Of a DNA stretch of 64,000 nucleotides, positions 34,601 to 39,719 are shown one piece after another. Below the pieces are notes generated by a model. It searched no databases. It was given only the letters and a program-made list of their open reading frames with translations, and was not told the DNA's origin. This DNA comes from Semisulcospira habei (Eukaryota > Mollusca > Gastropoda > Semisulcospiridae): positions 24,881,199-24,945,198 of the forward strand of contig BTPG01000008.1 of the NCBI GenBank assembly GCA_036245525.1. Direction: 5' to 3'. Position 1 is the first letter of the stretch. Every line of letters begins with the position of its first letter. The translations under genes and the position numbers were made by a program.

Positions 34601-37600
34601 AGGGGGCTGAAATGAACTTGTTCAGCGCCGCAAGATCGATGACCGGACGCCATCTCCCTCCAGGCTTCGGCACGACGAAAAGGCGGCTGTAGAAGGCCGG
34701 TGAGTCGGGGACTCTGACAACCTCTGTGGCGGCTTTCCTCAGCAGGGAGGCTACCTCTTCCCTCAAGGCGGCGGCCCTCAGCGGGTCGCTGGGAATCTCG
34801 GTCCAGAGAGGGACACGACGTAAGGGCGGCGGGCTTCGGAAGACGATCCGCAGACCCGTAGAGACGGTGTCGCAATCCAGGGGTCGTCGCCAAAGAGCGT
34901 GAGCCAATTTCCGCGGAAATCGGCTAGCCGCCCGCCGACCGGAGACCCCGAGGCTCTCACAGCGGACCAGGTGTCGCCGAACAGCAAGGGCCCACCCAAG
35001 GGGGCACGGCGAAGTTGCGCTCGCAGGACCGGCGGCAACGTACTGCAGGCGAGGAGCAGGGCATCTCGACGCATGAGGTCGCAGTTGGCCGACGCAGCCA
35101 TCGCGTTGACCGACGAGTGGTAGGCGGCACGGTTGGCGGTCTCCACGAGGACCAGCAGGTCGCCTAGGAGGGGAGAGATGGAAGGAAGCCAGGATTCCTC
35201 CACCCGACGGACCAAGGCTTGAGTGAGGAGCTCCAAGACACCAGAGCAGGCTAAGGAGTTCCGGACCAAGGTCGCTGTCTTGTCCAGGCCCCGCGGCAGG
35301 GACCGCCGCAGCAGTCGGGCCGCCGGCTAGCGACACGGCCGAAGGGTCCAGCGTAGGCAGAGGGATGGAGAAGGCCTGTGGAATGGCCAGCATACCAGTC
35401 CCGCCGAAACGACATGTCTAAATCCGCGGGCCAGCGACGGTCGGAGAAGAAGACCGGCTCCTGGGACGTGGCCAGCTGCAGGTGCGACGAAAAGACGTCT
35501 CGAAGGTCCTTAAAGCCGGGCGGTTGGGGAAGCGACTTAAACTTCTTGACCTGTCTCTCTGCGTCAACGAAGGCAGCGACCTTCCTCTTCAGAGGCGGGG
35601 AAGCTGGGCAGGCGTCCGCCGGCAGCGTCGTGGCCACGATCCTGGAGGCTTCATCCAGAGCTAAAAGCGTCTCTGACCGGGAAGAAGAGGGGAGCGCCGA
35701 GGGGGAAGCAACCTCGAGGGCCACGGGCGAGGTCGAGCGACCCTCCTCGTCCAAAAGAGCCGAGACGGAGTCTTCAGGCAGCAGGCTGAGCGTGTTGTCC
35801 TCTAGGGGGCGTCGAGAAGGCACCGGAACCACCACCGACCGCAGCGAGGTCCCAGGAGAGCGCTGAACCTCCGGCGAAGACAGGGGACGCGAGGGCAGCG
35901 GGGAGCGCGGCGGTAAGCGAGGAGGCGACCGGGAGCGGGATCGAGGGCGAGAAGGCGCCCGGCGAGCACGCGGTGAGGAGTCCCGACGACGCGAGGAGGG
36001 TCGACGAGGGCGGAGACGCAACGAAGGCGACGCCCGGCGCGGCGCAGAGCGCGAAGGCGCCCGAGGGGAAGCAGGGCGGCGAGGATCCCGCTGACGGCGC
36101 TCGCCAGGCGAGCGAGAGCGTGGGCGTCGAGAGGAGGAACGGTGAGGATAAGGGTCGCGGCTGCGTCGCGAAGGACGGTGCTGACGTCTCTCCGGGCCAT
36201 ACTCCGGAAGTAGGCCACTATGCCGGCAAGGAGATCCTCCGAAAGGATCAGCGGGCCTGTTGCGTGGAGAGTGGTGAGGACGGCTCGTCAACGACGGACG
36301 GCTCAAGGCCGACTGCTGCTGGCCACTCCCGGTGGGACAGGCGCTAAGCCGACAAACAGACCCTCCGGAAGGGTCAGCGGGCGTGGCAGCAGTGGCGGTC
36401 CCGTGGTCAGACAAGGAACGCGAACCCCGACGAGAAGACCGTTCCGTGCGGGAGAGGTCAGAGGAAACAGTAAGGGCGGCCAATGTCTCAACGGGCGCCG
36501 GACGCTCGTTAGCCGGGCGGGAACGCTCTCGGCGGTAGAAGGACCAAAGGTCCGCCCACAGAACCTCAGGCCAGGCCGCACAAACCTTACACCTGCGGCC
36601 CGAGGAACAACTCGAACACGGTAGGCAGACCGAGTGGGTGTCCGTCGGCCACTTAAAGCAGACCTGTTTACCCCCTGGGTGCAGTCAGTGTACTTTCAAC
36701 TGCCTAATTGTGTGTATTTATTCACAAGCCAGGGAGTTGTCAGTTTCTCCAAAATGTGTATTTGTATACACGTGTTTTATGTATGTGTACCCCAAAGCAA
36801 AATTGTGTACTTTAATACGCCAAATGTGAATGGTAAACAGGTCTGTTAAAGTCACCGCACTGGGAGCACAAAGCATAATGGCTAAGCGCAAGCGGGCTCC
36901 CGGAGAAGCGTAATGGGGAACTCTCGGTGGGCTAAAGGGCCTTTAAACGGGCTAACACACAAGGAGCCCAAGGCCCACGTGCCAAACGGGCGTGAAACGG
37001 TAAAAACCGACCGTGAGCTAATCAGGCACTACGCACTGAAAGAAAGACCACTAAGAAAGAAAGCAGGGAAGCACCCAACAGTCAGCCAGCTCTCAGCCCG
37101 AGGGCCGGCCGAAGGAACTACCGCTACCTTACCTCTGCAACGAAGGGAAGGGGGAAGGGTAGGCAAACCGCCGTCCACCGACAGCAGAAGAATCCCCGCA
37201 AGCAGCCTCAACGAAGCAGGAAGAGAAGGCAGGGTAGACGGCAGGGTAGAAGAGGGCGCAGAGCACACGAAGTCGGCAACGGGCGTCGGTAGGCAGAAGA
37301 CCGGTAGAGGCAGCGAGAGCGCAGGCCAGCCACGTCTTCTCATCACGAGCGAAGTAGCAAGACTGGATGGTCTCGTGACCGGATCTGGTAAGGCAGGTAT
37401 GGGGAGATAACTCTCGGCCCCTCTTGGGGGGGGGGGGGGTCCCCGAGTGCCTCTCGGGTTGTGTGGGCACACAAAGGGCAAGTAGGCTAAAATTGAGCCT
37501 AAAAGTAGACATTCCCATGTAGTCATGTCATCGGTAATGTTTTTGAAGAAACAAACAACAATACAATATAATAATAAAAAATTGCCAAAGCCATTAGAGA

Positions 37601-39251
37601 GTTTAACTGAACTCTTAAACTCCCAGAAATAAATGACTTCCATTCTATCGAATGGAAGTCATTTAGTTCTGGGAGTTTAAGAATTAAGGAATTCTAGAAA
37701 CATCCATGACAAAAACAAGATAACTACTGACAACTTCAAGGCTACTATTTCACTACTAAATACTATCTTACCTTTCCAGGTGCACAAGAAGGGCTCGAGT
37801 TGGAGGAGGAAAGTACATAGCTCCGTTGCTCACCGAGTCCATGACCGAGTCCAGTGCCCAGAAAACAGGACTGTTGTGGCTAGGCTCAACTCTTCGTTTA
37901 CTCACTTTGTCTGAAAACAATTAAACATTTCTAGTTTATTTATTAAGCTCTAAAATCAACAGCCAAAGATGAAGCAACCTTAGCACTTCAAAACTACTGC
38001 ATCATTACTTGGACAGATGCCTATGCATTCAGTAATACCACTGAACTGTCATGATCAACACATCTCCTGCAGATGGGCCCATACAAGTTACAGCAGAAAG
38101 CAGTACATAATCAGGTTCCTTTTAGGAGCCATTATAGTATACATATATTGTATGTGCCACAGTGCACACCCCTTGCTATTTTTTAGGAACAACAACAGAT
38201 TAAATTAAAGCAAAGGTACCTCAGAGCTACTGTGACATATTGGTCGCGATGATTCCTGCAGGAATCATTGTGACAAAAACTGCTACTGACAGCCAAAGGG
38301 GAAATTTGAAAATCAGAACTTCATAATCATAACATTAAAAAAACCTGTCTGATTTGAATTTATTTAGTTAGATACCAAACAAAATTTACCTTGTGGACTG
38401 ACCGGCACACAGTACAGAGAAAACCTAGACAAGGATTCACGGTGTGATGGCAAGGACGCAGGGCTCCAACTTATGTGCAGGGCTCTTTCACCTGAAAATA
38501 AAAACAACTTCTTTGATGAACATCATAAGACAATAGAATACATGTACAGAAGGCATTGACTTACTTGAGCAAAATCAAGCAGAACCCTTGATTGAACAAT
38601 AACTCAAACTGGCATTTGTACTAATGTCATTGTAACTTGTATGTATGGTTCAACCATTTATTATTTAATGTGGATAACATAATTAATTGACTGATTCATC
38701 CCTGACACATGACAACTGTACACGATACTGACAGAACTTGATACCGATAGTTCAAGGCTGATGACACAATAGTTTGGCACCCTCAGCCTGTTCTGGCACC
38801 ATCTTTGAATATCAAATAAAGCATGTTAAATCCAACACCCAAACAGTAAACTTTCACAGAACATGTATTAAATTCAGAAGTTTAGACCATAAGGTTAGTC
38901 GTTAAGTGTGAAGTCAAACACGATCACATTACAATTAGGCCCCAACTAATCTCACCTAATAAGTAATAACAAAGTATATACCTTTAATCCCACCAGTGAT
39001 TTTGAAAACCTCTGTCAGGACCTGTTCCTTGGGTTCATCATCCAAAGAGTCTGTGGAGAACTTGGGCAAGTACTTTCCGGGTCTGGCACTGTCAGTGGCT
39101 GGCGCCTTGCTGTCCAGCAGCAAGATCTCATAACGACTGAGCCGGAACTCAGAGCTGGCCAGGGCCTGTTTGGGCCGCAGCACAACCATCACCACCTCCA
39201 TTGCTCCCCCTAGGTCACCGCGTTCTGCGGCACCTATCTTGGTGACATCAA
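940..39251 (-). CDS. KRIT1: KRIT1 (CCM1) orthologue, nine exons, 3' end outside window
   Basis: Spliced host gene. Exons in transcript order: 38982-39251, 38390-38491, 37772-37910, 30966-31224, 30164-30243, 19005-19148, 17185-17338, 9104-9217, 940-1044. Every internal junction is GT-AG and all phases join without a stop. The product follows vertebrate KRIT1 in order: N-terminal Nudix-like region ([14 protein letters not shown]), a linker with NPVF and NPLFGSG, VNKVVIN followed by PDYS, ankyrin repeats ([32 protein letters not shown]), then the first strands of the FERM F1 lobe. KRIT1 is a Rap1- and CCM2-binding scaffold at cell junctions. The FERM remainder lies beyond base 1. Two family features differ: the third NPxY/F site reads NHSW, and the basic Lys/Arg run of the vertebrate N terminus is not seen. 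The first ATG at 39201 is a choice; the exon stays open upstream to its acceptor, so a further 5' exon is possible. Confidence 0.9.
1166..1231. repeat. Foldback MITE, family A (core only)
   Basis: Near-perfect hairpin. Arms contain GGTAGTGCCAGATTAGCTTGG and its complement with AGGCGCCAAGCTAATCTGGC, separated by a few bases. Confidence 0.8.
1330..4622 (-). mobile_element. Full-length RTE-like non-LTR retrotransposon (copy 1)
   Basis: A 3.3 kb element bounded by a 13-bp direct repeat, AAAGCTGTTCTTT, at 1317-1329 and 4623-4635, read as the target-site duplication. The 3' end (low coordinate) has a short (TAAG)n tail instead of poly(A), and total length with a single APE-RT frame fits the RTE clade. 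It lies in KRIT1 intron 8 in the sense orientation. Clade assignment is inferred from architecture and RT motifs. Confidence 0.88.
1469..4343 (-). pseudogene. RTE-like endonuclease-reverse transcriptase, lightly broken
   Basis: One APE-type endonuclease plus RT reading frame in pieces. The endonuclease start ([24 protein letters not shown]) is at 4343-4074. The rest of the endonuclease ([19 protein letters not shown]) and the RT fingers ([14 protein letters not shown]) are at 4068-2641. RT palm with [18 protein letters not shown] and catalytic FADDLALL is at 2616-1774. The C-terminal thumb and tail ([20 protein letters not shown]) are at 1831-1469. Breaks are a frame change near 4070, a TAG stop at 2641-2643 where copy 2 has Lys, and a frame change near 1790. 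The catalytic residues are intact, so this is a recent copy. It encodes reverse transcription machinery for target-primed insertion. Confidence 0.88.
4985..5140. repeat. CA-rich microsatellite stretch
   Basis: Two (CA)n runs near 4999-5010 and 5101-5120 separated by AT-rich sequence. The second lies just inside the 3' end of the Tx1-like element. Confidence 0.7.
5173..5867 (+). mobile_element. LINE family B, 5'-truncated with short 5' inversion
   Basis: Bounded by a 10-bp direct repeat, ACAATATACT, at 5163-5172 and 5868-5877. The first 45 bases form a hairpin: GCTGATCTTGG...CCAAGATCAGC. The left arm is the inverted complement of the element's own sequence, as seen at the same point in the 46.8 kb copy, so the 5' end carries a small twin-priming-type inversion. 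It is nested in the 3' region of the Tx1-like element. Confidence 0.85.
5221..5835 (+). pseudogene. LINE family B RT C-terminus with zinc finger
   Basis: A 204-residue open frame covering only the RT thumb and C-terminal domain: [32 protein letters not shown], and a terminal Cys/His finger ([21 protein letters not shown]). It lacks the endonuclease and the RT catalytic core, so it cannot act alone. The finger probably contacts nucleic acid. Only the broad non-LTR class is certain; the region looks RTE-like. Confidence 0.8.
5948..5994. repeat. (GA)n microsatellite
   Basis: About 22 uninterrupted GA units next to the A-rich flank of the LINE B insertion. Confidence 0.95.
6102..8170 (-). pseudogene. 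Tx1-like LINE reverse transcriptase, 5' truncated and broken
   Basis: Three pieces read 5' to 3' on the minus strand. Positions 8098-7508 hold RT fingers and palm: [43 protein letters not shown] and the catalytic FADDTTLYL. Positions 7327-6797 hold the connection region ([21 protein letters not shown]). Positions 6455-6102 hold a zf-RVT type finger ([18 protein letters not shown]). These features fit the Tx1/L1 group. The endonuclease is absent because the copy is truncated near 8180. Frame changes lie between the pieces, around 7400 and 6500-6790. Confidence 0.85.
8491..8587. repeat. Foldback MITE, family A
   Basis: Hairpin with arms ATAGTTCAAGGGTGGTACCA and its complement around GGCACCCATAGGCACC. 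Flanking ATGGATCGAGC and GCTCAATC extend the pairing. Confidence 0.85.
9104..9217 (-). CDS. KRIT1: KRIT1 exon, last ankyrin repeat
   Basis: A 114-bp, 38-codon exon with TTGTAG acceptor and CCT/GTGAGT donor. It encodes [18 protein letters not shown] and [12 protein letters not shown], equivalent to TDQQGRSPLNICEE and AKLLKEAI in KRIT1. The reading frame is phase 0 on both sides. Confidence 0.88.
9247..9317. repeat. TTAA-flanked palindromic MITE, family E
   Basis: TTAACTCATTTGAGAC at the left pairs with GTCTCAATTGAGTTAA at the right; GCTGCCTCC pairs with GGAGGCGGC inside. TTAA at both ends suggests a piggyBac-type target. Confidence 0.8.
9342..9386. repeat. Perfect palindrome, TTTTGGACC family C
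   Basis: ATTTTGGACCATAC followed by AGTGATTCAC and then GTATGGTCCAAAAT. It is the best-preserved member of a group seen at four sites. Confidence 0.8.
9678..9860 (+). mobile_element. tRNA-derived SINE, second family
   Basis: Has a pol III A-box-like TGGCTCAAGTGG and, about 45 bases on, a B-box-like GGTTTGAACCC with matching tRNA arm spacing. The tail differs from the SINEs at 17.6 and 18.5 kb. The end is approximate. Confidence 0.6.
10899..10994. repeat. DIRS internal complementary region (element I)
   Basis: The left half is the reverse complement of the element's left end (GGTAAGTATTTTTCG...). After a TTT core, the right half (GTTTCTTCAAAAACATTACC) is the reverse complement of its right end. 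This is the diagnostic DIRS arrangement used as a template to close a circular DNA intermediate. Confidence 0.9.
11030..11300 (-). pseudogene. Decayed DIRS tyrosine recombinase C-terminus
   Basis: Short minus-strand frames keep fragments such as [19 protein letters not shown] that align with [16 protein letters not shown] at the end of the recombinase in the other copies. Many indels; no catalytic HxxR or Tyr can be read in frame. Confidence 0.6.
11870..12075 (-). pseudogene. Decayed DIRS RT-RNase H C-terminal segment
   Basis: The minus-strand frame contains [17 protein letters not shown], which matches [13 protein letters not shown] in the DIRS copy at 33.4 kb. Flanking parts are out of frame. 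Confidence 0.6.
13040..13246. mobile_element. MITE with CAGACCTGTTTACC inverted ends, inside DIRS I
   Basis: CAGACCTGTTTACC at 13040-13053 pairs with GGTAAACAGGTCTG at 13233-13246. The interior is rich in GTGTA motifs and similar to the copy at 36659-36845. Flanks CGCTCG and TGCTAG could be a decayed 6-bp target duplication. Confidence 0.65.
13625..14550. repeat. Diverged 578-bp direct duplication within DIRS I
   Basis: ATGTCTCCGCGAACCGAGCT occurs at 13671 and again 578 bases later at 14249. Matching sequence continues through CTCCTGGGAACG to TGGTGATCTCTCC. Each copy also holds a smaller internal repeat around ACCGAGCTC. It lies in the expected Gag part of the element. Confidence 0.8.
16386..16585. 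repeat. DIRS I right inverted terminal repeat
   Basis: Reverse complement of 10642-10864: shared blocks include GTGTGGTAACACAACGAGCT and TAGTAGACACCTCCCATAAG. It ends TAATGTTTTTAAAGAAAC before AAA. Confidence 0.9.
17185..17338 (-). CDS. KRIT1: KRIT1 exon, second and third ankyrin repeats
   Basis: A 154-bp exon with TACAG acceptor and TTG/GTATGT donor. It encodes [19 protein letters not shown] and [20 protein letters not shown], classic ankyrin repeat signatures (TPLHIAA, G-DVA). It ends in phase 0. Confidence 0.92.
17418..17517. repeat. 34-bp tandem repeat, about 2.7 copies
   Basis: The unit begins GCTGCTCTGATCTGCGCAGT and ends in GCTCGACTT or GCTCGATTT. It sits just upstream of the KRIT1 exon acceptor at 17340 in transcript orientation. 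Confidence 0.85.
17638..18021 (+). mobile_element. tRNA-derived SINE with L2-like tail (copy 1)
   Basis: The head has A box TGGCGCAGTGGTTAAGG and B box GGTTCGAAAAC. The body includes CAGGCCACTTTACAAATTTC. The 3' end is GCGCTTTGAGTCGATTTG...AAGCGCC, then (ATT)n. That end resembles the 3' hairpin and (ATT)n tail of L2/CR1-type LINEs, so an L2-like partner probably mobilised it. Confidence 0.85.
18511..18936 (+). mobile_element. tRNA-derived SINE with L2-like tail (copy 2)
   Basis: Same family as the copy 0.9 kb upstream. A box TGGTGCAGTGGTTAAGG, B box GGTTCGATTCC (a good consensus), tail AAAGCACCTATATAATAACC then (ATT)n. It has a unique insertion GGGCGGACCGTCGG after the head. Confidence 0.85.
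19005..19148 (-). CDS. KRIT1: KRIT1 exon, first ankyrin repeat
   Basis: A 144-bp exon with TTTTGCAG acceptor; the donor is GTTTGT, a weak match to consensus. It encodes [16 protein letters not shown] and WAPIHYAAW, matching DDFPLHRSACEGD and WAPIHYACW. The final Trp codon is split and completed by the next exon, which supports the weak donor. Confidence 0.9.
19646..20098 (-). repeat. Three tandem copies of a recombinase-gene segment
   Basis: Units of about 150 bp start at roughly 19646, 19797 and 19947, each with GGCCAA(A/G)GC near its start, then GACGCACGGAG or equivalent and GTAGACAGG or GTGGACAGG. The unit corresponds to the segment of the tyrosine recombinase gene that is single-copy in DIRS III (near 27000) and IV (near 32520). 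Confidence 0.75.
20040..21341 (-). pseudogene. DIRS II RT-RNase H, degenerate
   Basis: Pieces in shifting frames: [20 protein letters not shown] (RT), [13 protein letters not shown], and the catalytic motif reading CLDN instead of YLDD. Downstream are RNase H traces ([29 protein letters not shown]). The altered catalytic Asp alone would inactivate it. Confidence 0.75.
21618..23900 (-). mobile_element. RTE-like LINE, 5'-truncated (copy 2)
   Basis: Same family as copy 1. The 3' tail is (TAAG)n at 21619-21633. It is truncated within the endonuclease at about 23900. The left flank is DIRS II and the right flank is a MITE A half, so the surroundings were rearranged. Confidence 0.85.
21622..23858 (-). 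pseudogene. RTE-like RT, broken copy
   Basis: Retains part of the endonuclease ([11 protein letters not shown]), RT fingers ([14 protein letters not shown]), palm and C-terminal tail. Breaks include a stop near 23433, damage near 22660, and a one-base deletion at about 22395. In that deletion GCAAAATCG of copy 1 reads GCAAATCG, which shifts the frame inside the catalytic FADD motif. Confidence 0.85.
23912..24050. repeat. MITE family A, half copy
   Basis: AGGCGCCAAGCTATTCTGGC and the outer arm (GTAAGTACTATAATGTAGC) are present; the other arm is replaced by the RTE truncation point. Confidence 0.65.
24124..24232. repeat. Foldback MITE, family A
   Basis: GATCGACCATGATAGTTCAAGG pairs with TTCAACTATCATGGTCGATC; the outer right arm ends at GAATGAGTTAA. 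The loop side is partly deleted. Confidence 0.8.
24631..24791. repeat. 48-bp perfect inverted repeat
   Basis: The arm 24631-24678 is the exact complement of 24744-24791, with a 65-base loop. The right arm is in frame with the downstream LINE protein. The left arm is its inverted copy, at the junction of an internal deletion. Confidence 0.9.
24793..25405 (+). pseudogene. L2-like RT C-terminal part
   Basis: Encodes [63 protein letters not shown] and [10 protein letters not shown], the usual thumb and C-terminal signature of L2/CR1 LINEs. The frame changes once near 25175. No catalytic residues are present. Confidence 0.85.
25706..25789. repeat. Palindromic MITE, family B
   Basis: CCCTTTGCATGTCGGTAGCG, a GATGATTCC/GGAATCATC core, then CCGCTACTGACA before TTAA. 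Confidence 0.75.
26298..26393. repeat. DIRS internal complementary region (element III)
   Basis: Complement of the left end, TTT, then complement of the right end, as in elements I and IV. It contains TTTCGAAAA and GTTTCTTCAAAAACATTACC. Confidence 0.9.
26484..28985 (-). pseudogene. DIRS III RT-RNase H-tyrosine recombinase, partial
   Basis: A 721-residue uninterrupted frame (28872-26707), extendable upstream to about 28985, holds the RT palm end ([12 protein letters not shown]), a catalytic box reading CLDD in place of YLDD, RNase H ([45 protein letters not shown]) and most of a tyrosine recombinase ([29 protein letters not shown] with the first catalytic Arg). An extra base in the G-run 26725-26730 shifts the frame. 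The HxxR catalytic Arg codon is then TGA at 26684-26686. The rest ([11 protein letters not shown], with the nucleophile Tyr region) runs to 26484. No methyltransferase domain was recognised. Confidence 0.88.
29240..30160. other. Intron 5 stretch with no supported gene
   Basis: Only short unrelated ORFs. Contains a weak palindromic pair around 30020-30110 (CATGAGCCC...GCAGTTG repeated), of the group also seen near 52345 and 48960. Nothing else recognised. Confidence 0.6.
30164..30243 (-). CDS. KRIT1: KRIT1 exon, linker after second NPxF
   Basis: An 80-bp exon with TTTCAG acceptor and GTGAGT donor. It encodes [18 protein letters not shown], aligning with VDKVVIN and PDYS of KRIT1. The third NPxF motif of vertebrates (NPYF) is replaced by NHSW. 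Two bases are carried to the next exon. Confidence 0.88.
30411..30501. repeat. Palindromic MITE, family B
   Basis: AACCTTTGGCTGT at the left pairs with CAGCCAAAGGGTTAA at the right. Centre GATGATTCCTGCCAGAATCATC. Confidence 0.85.
30727..30930. repeat. Complete foldback MITE, family A
   Basis: TTAACCCATTTAGCCC at the left pairs with GTGCTAAATGGGTTAA at the right. The inner core is CTAGATTAGCTTGG...CCAAGCTAATCTGG. TTAA at both ends with CCC-starting inverted ends is typical of piggyBac-type non-autonomous elements; that assignment is inferred. Confidence 0.88.
30966..31224 (-). CDS. KRIT1: KRIT1 exon, NPxF linker
   Basis: A 259-bp exon with TTTCAG acceptor and AAG/GTACGA donor. It encodes WLREKHS, then an NPVF motif where vertebrates have the ICAP1-binding NPAY, then [11 protein letters not shown] and [12 protein letters not shown], the second PTB-binding site. 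It ends in phase 0. Confidence 0.92.
31659..31692. repeat. (C)34 tract in DIRS IV left terminal repeat
   Basis: Uninterrupted C-run between CTCGGGGAACCT and GAGGGGCCGAGAG. The other DIRS copies have only four or five C here. Confidence 0.95.
31806..31902. repeat. DIRS internal complementary region (element IV)
   Basis: GTCATGTCATCGGTAAGTAT through AAAATGAA is the complement of the left end. TTT follows, then GTTTCTTCAAAAACATTACC through CTACATGGGA, the complement of the right end. Confidence 0.92.
31984..32990 (-). pseudogene. DIRS IV tyrosine recombinase, frameshifted
   Basis: Cuts and rejoins DNA circles by a tyrosine nucleophile; in DIRS it integrates the circular intermediate. Visible parts: [33 protein letters not shown] (Arg I), then in another frame [19 protein letters not shown], the HxxR box HEVRAMATS and [11 protein letters not shown] with the nucleophile Tyr. 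Frame changes near 32480 and near 32870-32900 break it. Unlike element III, HxxR is preserved. Confidence 0.87.
32907..34097 (-). pseudogene. DIRS IV RNase H domain region
   Basis: Open frame with [16 protein letters not shown] (first acidic residue), [14 protein letters not shown] (Glu), [19 protein letters not shown] (Asp) and [16 protein letters not shown] (terminal His and Asp), the order of an RNase H catalytic set. It degrades the RNA strand during reverse transcription. Frame changes separate it from RT upstream (near 34095) and the recombinase downstream. Confidence 0.87.
34100..34870 (-). pseudogene. DIRS IV reverse transcriptase
   Basis: [36 protein letters not shown] (first catalytic Asp), [20 protein letters not shown] and YLDDLLL (catalytic pair) are all intact in the frame that ends at 34293. 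The next part ([20 protein letters not shown]) is in another frame from about 34315. Catalytic residues are intact; the reading frame is not. Confidence 0.88.
34870..36660 (-). pseudogene. DIRS IV Gag-like ORF1, RS-rich
   Basis: A frame ending at 35251 is extremely Arg/Ser/Pro rich ([37 protein letters not shown]). It is followed by [11 protein letters not shown] and [20 protein letters not shown], and after a frame change near 35280 by the conserved tail ([25 protein letters not shown]). Upstream the frame runs through Cys pairs ([12 protein letters not shown]) until a MITE inserted at 36659. It is probably a nucleic-acid-packaging protein. No start codon could be fixed. Confidence 0.75.
36659..36845. 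mobile_element. MITE with CAGACCTGTTTACC inverted ends, 6-bp TSD
   Basis: A 187-bp insert. CAGACCTGTTTACC at 36659 pairs with GGTAAACAGGTCTG ending at 36845. TTAAAG flanks both sides (36653-36658, 36846-36851). It splits a cysteine-rich segment of the DIRS IV Gag-like frame. A related copy sits in DIRS I at 13040. Confidence 0.78.
37342..37552. repeat. DIRS IV right inverted terminal repeat with G-run
   Basis: Complement of the left repeat, including GACCGGATCTGGTAAGGCAG and GGCACACAAAGGGCAAGTAG. A run of 14 G at 37426-37439 sits at the place equivalent to the 34-C tract. Confidence 0.92.
37615..37680. repeat. TTAA palindromic MITE, family G
   Basis: TTAAACTCCCAGAAATAAAT pairs with ATTTAGTTCTGGGAGTTTAA; GACTTCCATT and AATGGAAGTC close around CTATCG. 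Arms of 30 bp. Confidence 0.85.
37772..37910 (-). CDS. KRIT1: KRIT1 exon, end of N-terminal domain
   Basis: A 139-bp exon with TTTTCAG acceptor and AAG/GTAAGA donor. It encodes [15 protein letters not shown] and RALLVHLER, corresponding to CPIFYCLQDIMRVCS in vertebrate KRIT1. The downstream intron (31225-37771) is almost entirely one DIRS element. Confidence 0.87.
38247..38305. repeat. MITE family B, partial
   Basis: GATGATTCCTGCAGGAATCAT centre and ACTGCTACTGACAGCCAAAG right arm; the left arm is shortened. Confidence 0.7.
38390..38491 (-). CDS. KRIT1: KRIT1 exon, Nudix-like region continued
   Basis: A 102-bp exon with CAG acceptor and AAG/GTAAAT donor. It encodes [11 protein letters not shown] and [12 protein letters not shown], matching the KRIT1 segment with RVVLMKKFP and SLFIVPSV in vertebrates by position and hydrophobic pattern. 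Confidence 0.8.
38739..38815. repeat. MITE family A, diverged
   Basis: CGATAGTTCAAGGCTGATGA...CTGTTCTGGCACCATC shows the family core with many substitutions. Confidence 0.6.
38982..39251 (-). CDS. KRIT1: KRIT1 exon (first visible), N-terminal region
   Basis: Acceptor AG at 39253-39252 after a TA-rich tract; donor GT at 38981-38980. The ATG at 39201 gives [12 protein letters not shown], close to the start of vertebrate KRIT1, then YEILLLDSK. Seventeen further codons are open upstream in the exon and could be 5' UTR or coding. One base is left over at the donor and is completed by the next exon. Confidence 0.85.
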
Positions 39252-39719
39252 CTGTAATATAAGTGAGCCAGAATTTGAAGGCTTTACATTTAAAATTGCA
39301 TACAATAGATATATACTATATAGCGTAATAGATCTAGTTGTTTACCACAATAAATTCAAGTGGATTCAATTTCGTTGTAGCAAACATGGCCACAGTGAGT
39401 CTGGTAAGTGCTATTCACATTTGAGTTTCACAATAATCACATTCATAAGATCCTCTCTGAGTTTAACTTATATATCTGATATTATTATACTCAAACAAAG
39501 TTTATAACACAGACTTGAGTGACTGACTGAAGCTCTGTATTAAGGCTTAATGAATAATCAGATTTAGTTCATTGATAGTGTAAGCTGCAAGTGCAAGACT
39601 AATCACACTGCCCAAAACATATATATCACTGCATTTTTTCTTTAAGCCAGTATTTCTACCTCTCTGGAAAAATAAAATTAAAATTATGACACTGATCCCT
39701 GTTTTTGATCCCTGAACAA

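Larger units (their letters stand above)
31520..37552 (-). mobile_element. DIRS element IV, complete architecture
   Basis: A 6.0 kb element filling KRIT1 intron 3. AAA at both ends (31517-31519, 37553-37555). The left terminal repeat (to about 31770) pairs with 37342-37552. Internal complementary region 31806-31902. Coding order on the minus strand is RS-rich Gag, RT, RNase H, tyrosine recombinase. This order, inverted terminal repeats and lack of a target duplication define DIRS retrotransposons. Confidence 0.93.
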
